Source of the DNA: Gonocerus acuteangulatus
Lineage: Eukaryota > Arthropoda > Insecta > Hemiptera > Coreidae
Assembly: GCA_946811695.1 (NCBI GenBank)
Contig: OX328123.1
Span: forward strand, 12,332,853 to 12,396,852
Direction: 5' to 3'
Length of the DNA: 64,000 nucleotides
Shown: positions 42,420-57,498 of the stretch, one piece after another
How the letters are laid out: every line of letters starts with the position of its first letter
Position numbering within the stretch: the first letter of the stretch is position 1
Translations under genes and position numbers: made by a program
Notes under the pieces: model-generated
What the model saw: only the letters and a program-made list of their open reading frames with translations
Told to the model about the DNA's origin: nothing
Database searches by the model: none

Positions 42420-42986
42420 GGAGGTGCCTACATTGGTCCCGACCCGATCAAATCGGGTCCAATCCAACGGCCACCGATTCTTGGCCATTCAAACTTGTTT
42501 GTTTCTAGACCGATTTCGGACCGACGAACCAAAATGGCGCCAACCCACATAATGTGTTTCAAAAAGGTCTACAGGTTCTAAATCTTAACCGATTTCAATG
42601 CCCTTTTTTTTAAATCAAAGGAAATAAAATTTAGAACAACTTTGTCCATTCACATTTTTGTTTTTACTTTCCCTTGTTTATTAAATTGCGTGGAAAGATG
42701 TTTATAACCATCCAACGTCTATAACCTTCCAATGTTTGTAACCTTCTAATTTTTATAACCTTCAAATGCTTATAACCTTCTAGTTACCTTTTTTATAAAT
42801 AATTTTAAAACATGAATACCAATACTTCTCTTACCTCCAACATTCAACCTAATCAAAGGTTTCTATGTTTGCTAGATGGTATTTCTTAAATTAATCACTC
42901 ATTTTCACTTCACTACGAGGTCATTACTGACGAGCTGTGACTAGATCGGATCGGATCGGGTCGAGACCAATGTAGGCACTCACGTC
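42420..42986. mobile_element. MITE family F, inner copy
   Basis: GTGCCTACATTGGTCCCGAC at left and, inverted, GTGCCTACATTGGTCTCGAC at right, with GATCGGATCGG motifs inside. The left arms of both copies share GCCACCGA. Contains an arm of the 37.9-kb fold-back repeat at 42545-42690. Confidence 0.65.
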
Positions 42987-43065
42987 CGCCGCTGTCGATC
43001 ATACGAAATCTGATCGGATCGGATCGGGAGATATACGGTTCCATTGTAGGTGCAGCCTAGGGCAT

Positions 43066-43791
43066 ACAATGTTCTCCTATATACATACACATGTTTTAAA
43101 CTTCTCTTAAGCCTACCGTACGTACCGCTCTGCCTCTCATAGCAATTACTCTTTCCCGAAGGTAAACATTTGAGATTTGTTTACACCCGGCACCTGCTTT
43201 GCATACAGGTGGACGGTGAGCCATCTAATGCTTGTTCAATATATTCTTCTTCGTTATTCTAGCCGTTTTAAAAGCACCACCTCTTTTAAAAGCCACACCC
43301 ACTTTAAACCTAATTAATAATGTAAATTTCTCTCTTTATAGAGACTTTATTTATTTTTAAGTACTTCTAATTTTATGGTCTACTCCTTTCGTTTTCTTGG
43401 ACTTTTACTAAGTAAAGAAAAGTATGCCGATTTTTTACTGAAATATTGTGTTTTTTATGGCAATGCCTGAAGGAGAAATGTTATACAAAGTAAAATTAAT
43501 GATTTATTCAACGATAGTTTATCAAATTTCGTAAATGCAAATTGGGTTGTAACTGGCGGATTTATTAAGAAGAAGACTTATTTATGACCAGGAAAAATAT
43601 AGAGAATGTAAAGATATAAAAAATCATGAACTAGTTATTTACATCAAATTTGGTGATAAGTCCATTTTTGATAATAAGATAAGACAAACATGTAAAGATT
43701 TTGGTAGTATTTATTGAATGTATCCAGATAAAATTACAGGTAGCTTCAGCCGAATTAATAATAAACTAAAATATCAAATTAATTGACAAGC
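43066..43791 (+). other. Decayed coding-like stretch
   Basis: Between about 43500 and 43790 short plus-strand frames read like protein: SNFVNANWVVTGGFIKKKTY, ECKDIKNHELVIYIKFGDK and MYPDKITGSFSRINNKLKY. They are separated by stops and shifts. I recognise no family. After the Jockey insertion a further frame (GNETDNKTASVDHAIKNFDI, about 44460-44525) may continue it. It could be an old transposon, viral or host relic. Confidence 0.35.
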
Positions 43792-43799
43792 TATGACAT

Positions 43800-43802
<3 letters not shown>

Positions 43803-43837
<35 letters not shown>

Positions 43838-44450
43838 GTTTATTTAACATCTGTACAATATTTAAGCACATTGGTTAAGTATGATCAATATATACAGGAT
43901 CTTATTTATGATCTCACATAATGAAATTTAAAAAAAAAAAATAAGTAATGATAATAATATATACAAAAATTAATTACAAATAAAATTAAAATAAATAAAT
44001 AAAAAGAAAAGAAATATGAAAAAAAATTAATATGATTAATAAAGAAAAAAGTAAAACACAACATAAAAATAAATTACTAATGATAAAGAAAAAAAATATT
44101 AAAAAAATTAATAAATAAAGGACTTTGGAAGAAGCCAATCAATATTGACACTTCCTAATTGAGAGATTTTATTTGTCCTTTAATTACATAATTGATCACG
44201 AGGCCAAGATCTCTTTAGCCTCCTAGGAGGGGTTTTGGGGTGGGATTGAGAGGAGAGGGATTGAGCTCTGGGATTGGGATGGGAAGATAGTTTAGAGTGA
44301 AAAGTTAGGAATCGGGATTTTGCAAGTTCTTGAACGAAAGGGATGTTGAGGTCATTATGGAGGGTTTTATTGGAAACGTAGAAAGGAGCATTAACTATTT
44401 TGCGTAAGACTTTGGATTGGAATGCCGGTATTCTCTGTATATTTAAAGTC
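43803..44450 (-). mobile_element. 5'-truncated Jockey-like retrotransposon with target-site duplication
   Basis: The T-run at 43803-43832 is the poly(A) tail, then about 340 bases of 3' UTR and the ORF2 C-terminus. TATGACATAGG (43792-43802) and TATAACATAGG (44451-44461) flank it, an 11-bp duplication with one change. Confidence 0.85.
44179..44450 (-). pseudogene. Jockey-like ORF2 C-terminal coding fragment
   Basis: About 90 codons on the minus strand: FQSKVLRKIVNAPFYVSNKT, then LHNDLNIPFVQELAKSRFLT and a Pro/Arg-rich end. This matches the conserved NAPWYVSN...HxDLNIP pattern at the end of Jockey ORF2. No RT residues remain; a stop near 44179 fits the natural terminus. Confidence 0.85.
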
Positions 44451-44461
44451 TATAACATAGG

Positions 44462-44827
44462 TAACGAGACTGACAATAAAACTGCTTCGGTGGATCATGC
44501 TATAAAAAATTTTGATATTAGATAAGGTGATTACCCCCATAAAACGACAAATAAAAGAAAATATACATACAATTAGAAACAGTAAAAAGTTAATAAAACT
44601 TCAATATCAAATATCTGAATATAATATGTTTTAACCTTTAAAAAAAAAATGTCCTGAGCCTGGCTTGCGCCCGGCGTGAGGTAGCCAAAAGCACACCAAG
44701 CAGCTGTCTCCGCAGTTCAATGATGTAGGATGTCAGGATAATGATGTGGCTAGGTCATTTTTTCTGGGGAACATCTTGGGCTCCAAGATTATGTTTTCTA
44801 AAATATGAAAATATTAAAGTGTATGTC
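44462..44827. other. Spacer before the large satellite
   Basis: The segment 44655-44800 is GC-richer and non-repetitive with no domain recognised. The rest is AT-rich. Confidence 0.35.
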
Positions 44828-47800
44828 ATGATTTCTTTATTAATCTTATAAATAGTTTCATATAAATAGTTGAAAACATTATCTATATTTCTTTATTAAT
44901 CTTATAAATAGTTTCATATAAATAGTTGAAAACATTATCTATATTTCTTTATTAATCTTATAAATAGTTTCATATAAATAGTTGAAAACATTATCTATAT
45001 TTCTTTATTAATCTTATAAATAGTTTCATATAAATAGTTGAAAACATTATCTATATTTCTTTATTAATCTTATAAATAGTTTCATATAAATAGTTGAAAA
45101 CATTATCTAGATTTCTTTATTAATCTTATAAATAGTTTCATATAAATAGTTGAAAACATTATCTAGATTTCTTTATTAATCTTATAAATAGTTGAAAACG
45201 TTATCTAGATTTCTTTATTAATCTTATAAATAGTTTCATATAAATAGTTGAAAACATTATCTACATTTCTTTATTAATCTTATAAATAGGTTCATGTAAA
45301 TAGTTGAAAACATTATCTAGATTTCTTTATTAATGTTATAAATAGTTTGATATAAATAGTTGAAAACATTATCTAGATTTCTTTATTAATGTTATAAATA
45401 GTTTCATATAAATAGTTGAAAACATTATCTAGATTTATTTATTAATCTTATAAATAGTTTCATAAAAATAGTTGAAAACATTATCTACATTTCTTTATTA
45501 ATCTTATAAATAGTTTCATATAAATAGTTGAAAACATTATCTAGATTTCTTTATTAATCTTATCAATAGTTTCATATAAATAGTTGAAAACATTATCTAG
45601 ATTTCTTTATTAATCTTATAAATAGTTGAAAACGTTATCTAGATTTCTTTATTAATCTTATAAATAGTTTCATATAAATAGTTGAAAACCTTATCTACAT
45701 TTCTTTATTAATCTTATAAATAGTTTCATATAAATAGTTGAAAACATTATCTAGATTTCTTTATTAATCTTATAAATAGTTTCATATAAATAGTTGAAAA
45801 CATTATCTAGATTTATTTATTAATCTTATAAATAGTTTCATATAAATAGTTGAAAACATTATCTAGATTTCTTTATTAATCTTATAAATAGTTGAAAACG
45901 TTATCTAGATTTCTTTATTAATCTTATAAATAGTTTCATATAAATAGTTGAAAACATTATCTACATTTCTTTATTAATCTTACAAATAGTTTCATATAAA
46001 TAGTTGAAAACATTATCTACATTTCTTTATTAATCTTATAAATAGGTTCATGTAAATAGTTGAAAACATTATCTAGATTTCTTTATTAATGTTATAAATA
46101 GTTTCATATAAATAGTTGAAAACGTTATCTAGATTTCTTTATTAATCTTATAAATAGTTTCATATAAATAGTTGAAAACATTATCTAGATTTATTTATTA
46201 ATCTTATAAATAGTTTCATATAAATAGTTGAAAACATTTATCTACATTTCTTTATTAATCTTATAAATAGTTTCATATAAATAGTTGAAAACATTATCTA
46301 GATTTCTTTATTAATCTTATAAATAGTTTCATATAAATAGTTGAAAACATTATCTAGATTTATTTATTAATCTTATAAATAGTTTCATATAAATAGTTGA
46401 AAACATTATCTAGATTTCTTTATTAATCTTATAAATAGTTGAAAACATTATCTATATTTCTTTATTAATCTTATAAATAGTTTCATATAAATAGTTGAAA
46501 ACATTATCTATATTTCTTTATTAATCTTATAAATAGTTTCATATAAATAGTTGAAAACATTATCTATATTTCTTTATTAATCTTATAAATAGTTTCATAT
46601 AAATAGTTGAAAACATTATCTATATTTCTTTATTAATCTTATAAATAGTTTCATATAAATAGTTGAAAACATTATCTAGATTTCTTTATTAATCTTATAA
46701 ATAGTTTCATATAAATAGTTGAAAACATTATCTAGATTTCTTTATTAATCTTATAAATAGTTGAAAACGTTATCTAGATTTCTTTATTAATCTTATAAAT
46801 AGTTTCATATAAATAGTTGAAAACATTATCTACATTTCTTTATTAATCTTATAAATAGGTTCATGTAAATAGTTGAAAACATTATCTAGATTTCTTTATT
46901 AATGTTATAAATAGTTTGATATAAATAGTTGAAAACATTATCTAGATTTCTTTATTAATGTTATAAATAGTTTCATATAAATAGTTGAAAACATTATCTA
47001 GATTTATTTATTAATCTTATAAATAGTTTCATAAAAATAGTTGAAAACATTATCTACATTTCTTTATTAATCTTATAAATAGTTTCATATAAATAGTTGA
47101 AAACATTATCTAGATTTCTTTATTAATCTTATCAATAGTTTCATATAAATAGTTCAAAACATTATCTAGATTTCTTTATTAATCTTATAAATAGTTGAAA
47201 ACGTTATCTAGATTTCTTTATTAATCTTATAAATAGTTTCATATAAATAGTTGAAAACCTTATCTACATTTCTTTATTAATCTTATAAATAGTTTCATAT
47301 AAATAGTTGAAAACATTATCTAGATTTCTTTATTAATCTTATAAATAGTTTCATATAAATAGTTGAAAACATTATCTAGATTTATTTATTAATCTTATAA
47401 ATAGTTTCATATAAATAGTTGAAAACATTATCTAGATTTCTTTATTAATCTTATAAATAGTTGAAAACGTTATCTAGATTTCTTTATTAATCTTATAAAT
47501 AGTTTCATATAAATAGTTGAAAACATTATCTACATTTCTTTATTAATCTTACAAATAGTTTCATATAAATAGTTGAAAACATTATCTACATTTCTTTATT
47601 AATCTTATAAATAGGTTCATGTAAATAGTTGAAAACATTATCTAGATTTCTTTATTAATGTTATAAATAGTTTCATATAAATAGTTGAAAACGTTATCTA
47701 GATTTCTTTATTAATCTTATAAATAGTTTCATATAAATAGTTGAAAACATTATCTAGATTTATTTATTAATCTTATAAATAGTTTCATAAAAATAGTTGA

Positions 47801-50800
47801 AAACATTATCTACATTTCTTTATTAATCTTATAAATAGTTTCATATAAATAGTTGAAAACATTATCTAGATTTCTTTATTAATCTTATCAATAGTTTCAT
47901 ATAAATAGTTGAAAACATTATCTAGATTTCTTTATTAATCTTATAAATAGTTGAAAACGTTATCTAGATTTCTTTATTAATCTTATAAATAGTTTCATAT
48001 AAATAGTTGAAAACCTTATCTACATTTCTTTATTAATCTTATAAATAGTTTCATATAAATAGTTGAAAACATTATCTAGATTTCTTTATTAATCTTATAA
48101 ATAGTTTCATATAAATAGTTGAAAACATTATCTAGATTTATTTATTAATCTTATAAATAGTTTCATATAAATAGTTGAAAACATTATCTAGATTTCTTTA
48201 TTAATCTTATAAATAGTTGAAAACGTTATCTAGATTTCTTTATTAATCTTATAAATAGTTTCATATAAATAGTTGAAAACATTATCTACATTTCTTTATT
48301 AATCTTACAAATAGTTTCATATAAATAGTTGAAAACATTATCTACATTTCTTTATTAATCTTATAAATAGGTTCATGTAAATAGTTGAAAACATTATCTA
48401 GATTTCTTTATTAATGTTATAAATAGTTTCATATAAATAGTTGAAAACGTTATCTAGATTTCTTTATTAATCTTATAAATAGTTTCATATAAATAGTTGA
48501 AAACATTATCTAGATTTATTTATTAATCTTATAAATAGTTTCATATAAATAGTTGAAAACATTTATCTACATTTCTTTATTAATCTTATAAATAGTTTCA
48601 TATAAATAGTTGAAAACATTATCTAGATTTCTTTATTAATCTTATAAATAGTTTCATATAAATAGTTGAAAACATTATCTAGATTTATTTATTAATCTTA
48701 TAAATAGTTTCATATAAATAGTTGAAAACATTATCTAGATTTCTTTATTAATCTTATAAATAGTTGAAAACATTATCTATATTTCTTTATTAATCTTATA
48801 AATAGTTTCATATAAATAGTTGAAAACATTATCTATATTTCTTTATTAATCTTATAAATAGTTTCATATAAATAGTTGAAAACATTATCTATATTTCTTT
48901 ATTAATCTTATAAATAGTTTCATATAAATAGTTGAAAACATTATCTAGATTTCTTTATTAATCTTATAAATAGTTTCATATAAATAGTTGAAAACATTAT
49001 CTAGATTTCTTTATTAATCTTATAAATAGTTTCATATAAATAGTTGAAAACATTATCTAGATTTCTTTATTAATCTTATAAATAGTTGAAAACATTATCT
49101 ATATTTCTTTATTAATCTTATAAATAGTTTCATATAAATAGTTGAAAACATTATCTATATTTCTTTATTAATCTTATAAATAGTTTCATATAAATAGTTG
49201 AAAACATTATCTATATTTCTTTATTAATCTTATAAATAGTTTCATATAAATAGTTGAAAACATTATCTATATTTCTTTATTAATCTTATAAATAGTTTCA
49301 TATAAATAGTTGAAAACATTATCTAGATTTCTTTATTAATCTTATAAATAGTTTCATATAAATAGTTGAAAACATTATCTAGATTTCTTTATTAATCTTA
49401 TAAATAGTTGAAAACGTTATCTAGATTTCTTTATTAATCTTATAAATAGTTTCATATAAATAGTTGAAAACATTATCTACATTTCTTTATTAATCTTATA
49501 AATAGGTTCATGTAAATAGTTGAAAACATTATCTAGATTTCTTTATTAATGTTATAAATAGTTTGATATAAATAGTTGAAAACATTATCTAGATTTCTTT
49601 ATTAATGTTATAAATAGTTTCATATAAATAGTTGAAAACATTATCTAGATTTATTTATTAATCTTATAAATAGTTTCATAAAAATAGTTGAAAACATTAT
49701 CTACATTTCTTTATTAATCTTATAAATAGTTTCATATAAATAGTTGAAAACATTATCTAGATTTCTTTATTAATCTTATCAATAGTTTCATATAAATAGT
49801 TGAAAACATTATCTAGATTTCTTTATTAATCTTATAAATAGTTGAAAACGTTATCTAGATTTCTTTATTAATCTTATAAATAGTTTCATATAAATAGTTG
49901 AAAACCTTATCTACATTTCTTTATTAATCTTATAAATAGTTTCATATAAATAGTTGAAAACATTATCTAGATTTCTTTATTAATCTTATAAATAGTTTCA
50001 TATAAATAGTTGAAAACATTATCTAGATTTATTTATTAATCTTATAAATAGTTTCATATAAATAGTTGAAAACATTATCTAGATTTCTTTATTAATCTTA
50101 TAAATAGTTGAAAACGTTATCTAGATTTCTTTATTAATCTTATAAATAGTTTCATATAAATAGTTGAAAACATTATCTACATTTCTTTATTAATCTTACA
50201 AATAGTTTCATATAAATAGTTGAAAACATTATCTACATTTCTTTATTAATCTTATAAATAGGTTCATGTAAATAGTTGAAAACATTATCTAGATTTCTTT
50301 ATTAATGTTATAAATAGTTTCATATAAATAGTTGAAAACGTTATCTAGATTTCTTTATTAATCTTATAAATAGTTTCATATAAATAGTTGAAAACATTAT
50401 CTAGATTTATTTATTAATCTTATAAATAGTTTCATATAAATAGTTGAAAACATTTATCTACATTTCTTTATTAATCTTATAAATAGTTTCATATAAATAG
50501 TTGAAAACATTATCTAGATTTCTTTATTAATCTTATAAATAGTTTCATATAAATAGTTGAAAACATTATCTAGATTTATTTATTAATCTTATAAATAGTT
50601 TCATATAAATAGTTGAAAACATTATCTAGATTTCTTTATTAATCTTATAAATAGTTGAAAACATTATCTAGATTTCTTTATTAATCTTATAAATAGTTTC
50701 ATATAAATAGTTGAAAACATTATCTACATTTCTTTATTAATCTTATAAATAGTTTCATATAAATAGTTGAAAACATTATCTACATTTCTTTATTAATCTT

Positions 50801-53800
50801 ATAAATAGTTTCATATAAATAGTTGAAAACATTATCTAGATTTATTTATTAATCTTATAAATAGTTTCATAAAAATAGTTGAAAACATTATCTACATTTC
50901 TTTATTAATCTTATAAATAGTTGAAAACGTTATCTAGATTTCTTTATTAATCTTATAAATAGTTTCATATAAATATTTGAAAACATTATCTACATTTCTT
51001 TATTAATCTTATAAATAGTTTCATATAAATAGTTGAAAACATTATCTAGATTTCTTTATTAATCTTATAAATAGTTTCATATAAATAGTTGAAAACATTA
51101 TCTATATTTCTTTATTAATCTTATAAATAGTTTCATATAAATAGTTGAAAACATTATCTATATTTCTTTATTAATCTTATAAATAGCTTCATATAAATAG
51201 TTGAAAACATTATCTAGATTTCTTTATTAATCTTATAAATAGTTTCATATAAATAGTTGAAAACATTATCTAGATTTCTTTATTAATCTTATAAATAGTT
51301 TCATATAAATAGTTGAAAACATTATCTAGATTTCTTTATTAATCTTATAAATAGTTTCATATAAATAGTTGAAAACATTATCTAGATTTCTTTATTAATC
51401 TTATAAATAGTTGAAAACGTTATCTAGATTTCTTTATTAATCTTATAAATAGTTTCATATAAATAGTTGAAAACATTATCTACATTTCTTTATTAATCTT
51501 ATAAATAGGTTCATGTAAATAGTTGAAAACATTATCTAGATTTCTTTATTAATGTTATAAATAGTTTGATATAAATAGTTGAAAACATTATCTAGATTTC
51601 TTTATTAATGTTATAAATAGTTTCATATAAATAGTTGAAAACATTATCTAGATTTATTTATTAATCTTATAAATAGTTTCATAAAAATAGTTGAAAGCAT
51701 TATCTACATTTCTTTATTAATCTTATAAATAGTTTCATATAAATAGTTGAAAACATTATCTAGATTTCTTTATTAATCTTATCAATAGTTTCATATAAAT
51801 AGTTGAAAACATTATCTAGATTTCTTTATTAATCTTATAAATAGTTGAAAACGTTATCTAGATTTCTTTATTAATCTTATAAATAGTTTCATATAAATAG
51901 TTGAAAACATTATCTACATTTCTTTATTAATCTTACAAATAGTTTCATATAAATAGTTGAAAACATTATCTACATTTCTTTATTAATCTTATAAATAGGT
52001 TCATGTAAATAGTTGAAAACATTATCTAGATTTCTTTATTAATGTTATAAATAGTTTCATATAAATAGTTGAAAACGTTATCTAGATTTCAATATTAATC
52101 TTATAAATAGTTGCATATAAATAGTTGAAAACATTATCTAGATTTATTTATTAATCTTATAAATAGTTTCATATAAATAGTTGAAAACATTTATCTACAT
52201 TTCTTTATTAATCTTATAAATAGTTTCATATAAATAGTTGAAAACATTATCTAGATTTCTTTATTAATCTTATAAATAGTTTCATATAAATAGTTGAAAA
52301 CATTATCTAGATTTATTTATTAATCTTATAAATAGTTTCATATAAATAGTTGAAAACATTATCTAGATTTCTTTATTAATCTTATAAATAGTTGAAAACA
52401 TTATCTAGATTTCTGTATTAATCTTATAAATAGTTTCATATAAATAGTTGAAAACATTATCTACATTTCTTTATTAATCTTATAAATAGTTTCATATAAA
52501 TAGTTGAAAACATTATCTACATTTCTTTATTAATCTTATAAATAGTTTCATATAAATAGTTGAAAACATTATCTAGATTTATTTATTAATCTTATAAATA
52601 GTTTCATAAAAATAGTTGAAAACATTATCTACATTTCTTTATTAATCTTATAAATAGTTGAAAACGTTATCTAGATTTCTTTATTAATCTTATAAATAGT
52701 TTCATATAAATAGTTGAAAACATTATCTACATTTCTTTATTAATCTTATAAATAGTTTCATATAAATAGTTGAAAACATTATCTACATTTCTTTATTAAT
52801 CTTACAAATAGTTTCATATAAATAGTTGAAAACATTATCTACATTTCTTTATTAATCTTATAAATAGGTTCATGTAAATAGTTGAAAACATTATCTACAT
52901 TTCTTTATTAATCTTATAAATAGTTTCATATAAATAGTTGAAAACATTGTCTACATTTCTTTATTAATCTTATAAATAGTTTCATATAAATAGTTGAAAA
53001 CATTATCTAGATTTATTTATTAATCTTATAAATAGTTTCATAAAAATAGTTGAAAACATTATCTACATTTCTTTATTAATCTTATAAATAGTTTCATATA
53101 AATAGTTGAAAACATTATCTAGATTTCTTTATTAATCTTATCAATAGTTTCATATAAATAGTTGAAAACATTATCTAGATTTCTTTATTAATCTTATAAA
53201 TAGTTGAAAACGTTATCTAGATTTCTTTATTAATCTTAAAAATAGTTTCATATAAATAGTTGAAAACATTATCTACATTTCTTTATTAATCTTATAAATA
53301 GTTTCATATAAATAGTTGAAAACATTATCTAGATTTATTTATTAATCTTATAAATAGTTTCATAAAAATAGTTGAAAACATTATCTACATTTCTTTATTA
53401 ATCTTATAAATAGTTTCATATAAATAGTTGAAAACATTTATCTACATTTCTTTATTAATCTTATAAATAGTTTCATATAAATAGTTGAAAACATTATCTA
53501 GATTTCTTTATTAATCTTATAAATAGTTGAAAACGTTATCTAGATTTCTTTATTAATCTTATAAATAGTTTCATATAAATAGTTGAAAACATTATCTACA
53601 TTTCTTTATTAATCTTATAAATAGGTTCATGTAAATAGTTGAAAACATTATCTAGATTTCTTTATTAATGTTATAAATAGTTTGATATAAATAGTTGAAA
53701 ACATTATCTAGATTTCTTTATTAATGTTATAAATAGTTTCATATAAATAGTTGAAAACATTATCTAGATTTATTTATTAATCTTATAAATAGTTTCATAA

Positions 53801-56800
53801 AAATAGTTGAAAGCATTATCTACATTTCTTTATTAATCTTATAAATAGTTTCATATAAATAGTTGAAAACATTATCTAGATTTCTTTATTAATCTTATCA
53901 ATAGTTTCATATAAATAGTTGAAAACATTATCTAGATTTCTTTATTAATCTTATAAATAGTTGAAAACGTTATCTAGATTTCTTTATTAATCTTATAAAT
54001 AGTTTCATATAAATAGTTGAAAACATTATCTACATTTCTTTATTAATCTTACAAATAGTTTCATATAAATAGTTGAAAACATTATCTACATTTCTTTATT
54101 AATCTTATAAATAGGTTCATGTAAATAGTTGAAAACATTATCTAGATTTCTTTATTAATGTTATAAATAGTTTCATATAAATAGTTGAAAACGTTATCTA
54201 GATTTCAATATTAATCTTATAAATAGTTGCATATAAATAGTTGAAAACATTATCTAGATTTATTTATTAATCTTATAAATAGTTTCATATAAATAGTTGA
54301 AAACATTTATCTACATTTCTTTATTAATCTTATAAATAGTTTCATATAAATAGTTGAAAACATTATCTAGATTTCTTTATTAATCTTATAAATAGTTTCA
54401 TATAAATAGTTGAAAACATTATCTAGATTTATTTATTAATCTTATAAATAGTTTCATATAAATAGTTGAAAACATTATCTAGATTTCTTTATTAATCTTA
54501 TAAATAGTTGAAAACATTATCTAGATTTCTGTATTAATCTTATAAATAGTTTCATATAAATAGTTGAAAACATTATCTACATTTCTTTATTAATCTTATA
54601 AATAGTTTCATATAAATAGTTGAAAACATTATCTACATTTCTTTATTAATCTTATAAATAGTTTCATATAAATAGTTGAAAACATTATCTAGATTTATTT
54701 ATTAATCTTATAAATAGTTTCATAAAAATAGTTGAAAACATTATCTACATTTCTTTATTAATCTTATAAATAGTTGAAAACGTTATCTAGATTTCTTTAT
54801 TAATCTTATAAATAGTTTCATATAAATAGTTGAAAACATTATCTACATTTCTTTATTAATCTTATAAATAGTTTCATATAAATAGTTGAAAACATTATCT
54901 ACATTTCTTTATTAATCTTACAAATAGTTTCATATAAATAGTTGAAAACATTATCTACATTTCTTTATTAATCTTATAAATAGGTTCATGTAAATAGTTG
55001 AAAACATTATCTACATTTCTTTATTAATCTTATAAATAGTTTCATATAAATAGTTGAAAACATTGTCTACATTTCTTTATTAATCTTATAAATAGTTTCA
55101 TATAAATAGTTGAAAACATTATCTAGATTTATTTATTAATCTTATAAATAGTTTCATAAAAATAGTTGAAAACATTATCTACATTTCTTTATTAATCTTA
55201 TAAATAGTTTCATATAAATAGTTGAAAACATTATCTAGATTTCTTTATTAATCTTATCAATAGTTTCATATAAATAGTTGAAAACATTATCTAGATTTCT
55301 TTATTAATCTTATAAATAGTTGAAAACGTTATCTAGATTTCTTTATTAATCTTAAAAATAGTTTCATATAAATAGTTGAAAACATTATCTACATTTCTTT
55401 ATTAATCTTATAAATAGTTTCATATAAATAGTTGAAAACATTATCTAGATTTATTTATTAATCTTATAAATAGTTTCATAAAAATAGTTGAAAACATTAT
55501 CTACATTTCTTTATTAATCTTATAAATAGTTTCATATAAATAGTTGAAAACATTTATCTACATTTCTTTATTAATCTTATAAATAGTTTCATATAAATAG
55601 TTGAAAACATTATCTAGATTTCTTTATTAATCTTATAAATAGTTTCATATAAATAGTTGAAAACATTATCTAGATTTATTTATTAATCTTATAAATAGTT
55701 TCATATAAATAGTTGAAAACATTATCTACATTTCTTTATTAATCTTATAAATAGTTTCGTATAACTAGTTGAAAACATTATCTACATTTCTTTATTAATC
55801 TTATAAATAGGTTCATGTAAATAGTTGAAAACATTATCTAGATTTCTTTATTAATCTTATAAATAGTTTCATATAAATAGTTGAAAACATTATCTAGATT
55901 TATTTATTAATCTTATAAATAGTTTCATAAAAATAGTTGAAAACATTATCTACATTTCTTTATTAATCTTATAAATAGTTGAAAACGTTATCTAGATTTC
56001 TTTATTAATCTTATAAATAGTTTCATATAAATAGTTGAAAACATTATCTACATTTCTTTATTAATCTTATAAATAGTTTCATATAAATAGTTGAAAACAT
56101 TATCTACATTTCTTTATTAATCTTACAAATAGTTTCATATAAATAGTTGAAAACATTATCTACATTTCTTTATTAATCTTATAAATAGGTTCATGTAAAT
56201 AGTTGAAAACATTATCTACATTTCTTTATTAATCTTATAAATAGTTTCATATAAATAGTTGAAAACATTGTCTACATTTCTTTATTAATCTTATAAATAG
56301 TTTCATATAAATAGTTGAAAACATTATCTAGATTTATTTATTAATCTTATAAATAGTTTCATAAAAATAGTTGAAAACATTATCTACATTTCTTTATTAA
56401 TCTTATAAATAGTTTCATATAAATAGTTGAAAACATTATCTAGATTTCTTTATTAATCTTATCAATAGTTTCATATAAATAGTTGAAAACATTATCTAGA
56501 TTTCTTTATTAATCTTATAAATAGTTGAAAACGTTATCTAGATTTCTTTATTAATCTTAAAAATAGTTTCATATAAATAGTTGAAAACATTATCTACATT
56601 TCTTTATTAATCTTATAAATAGTTTCATATAAATAGTTGAAAACATTATCTAGATTTATTTATTAATCTTATAAATAGTTTCATAAAAATAGTTGAAAAC
56701 ATTATCTACATTTCTTTATTAATCTTATAAATAGTTTCATATAAATAGTTGAAAACATTTATCTACATTTCTTTATTAATCTTATAAATAGTTTCATATA

Positions 56801-57498
56801 AATAGTTGAAAACATTATCTAGATTTCTTTATTAATCTTATAAATAGTTTCATATAAATAGTTGAAAACATTATCTAGATTTATTTATTAATCTTATAAA
56901 TAGTTTCATATAAATAGTTGAAAACATTATCTACATTTCTTTATTAATCTTATAAATAGTTTCGTATAACTAGTTGAAAACATTATCTACATTTCTTTAT
57001 TAATCTTATAAATAGGTTCATGTAAATAGTTGAAAACATTATCTAGATTTCTTTATTAATGTTATAAATAGTTTCATATAAATAGTTGAAAACGTTATCT
57101 AGATTTCTTTATTAATCTTATAAATAGTTTCATATAAATAGTTGAAAACATTATCTAGATTTATTTATTAATCTTATAAATAGTTTCATATAAATAGTTG
57201 AAAACATTTATCTACATTTCTTTATTAATCTTATAAATAGTTTCATATAAATAGTTGAAAACATTATCTAGATTTCTTTATTAATCTTATAAATAGTTTC
57301 ATATAAATAGTTGAAAACATTATCTAGATTTATTTATTAATCTTATAAATAGTTTCATATAAATAGTTGAAAACATTATCTACATTTCTTTATTAATCTT
57401 ATAAATAGTTTCATATAAATATTTGAAAACATTATCTAGGTTTCTTTATTAATCTTATCAATAATTTCATATAAATAGTTGAAAACATTGTCTAGATT
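44828..57498 (+). repeat. 56-bp satellite array, about 12.7 kb, with nested higher-order repeats
   Basis: The unit starts atttctttattaatc, continues ttataaatagtttcatataa and ends atagttgaaaacattatctag; starts at 44831 and 44887 give 56 bp. A 42-bp short form lacks 14 bases between two ATAAATAG copies. A 57-bp form has an extra T. Rare variants recur at exact distances, for example GAAAGC at 51693 and 53809, ttcaatatt at 52088 and 54204 (both 2116 bp), and attgtctac at 55062 and 56267 (1205 bp). There is no coding potential. Heterochromatic or centromeric location is possible but not shown. Confidence 0.97.
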
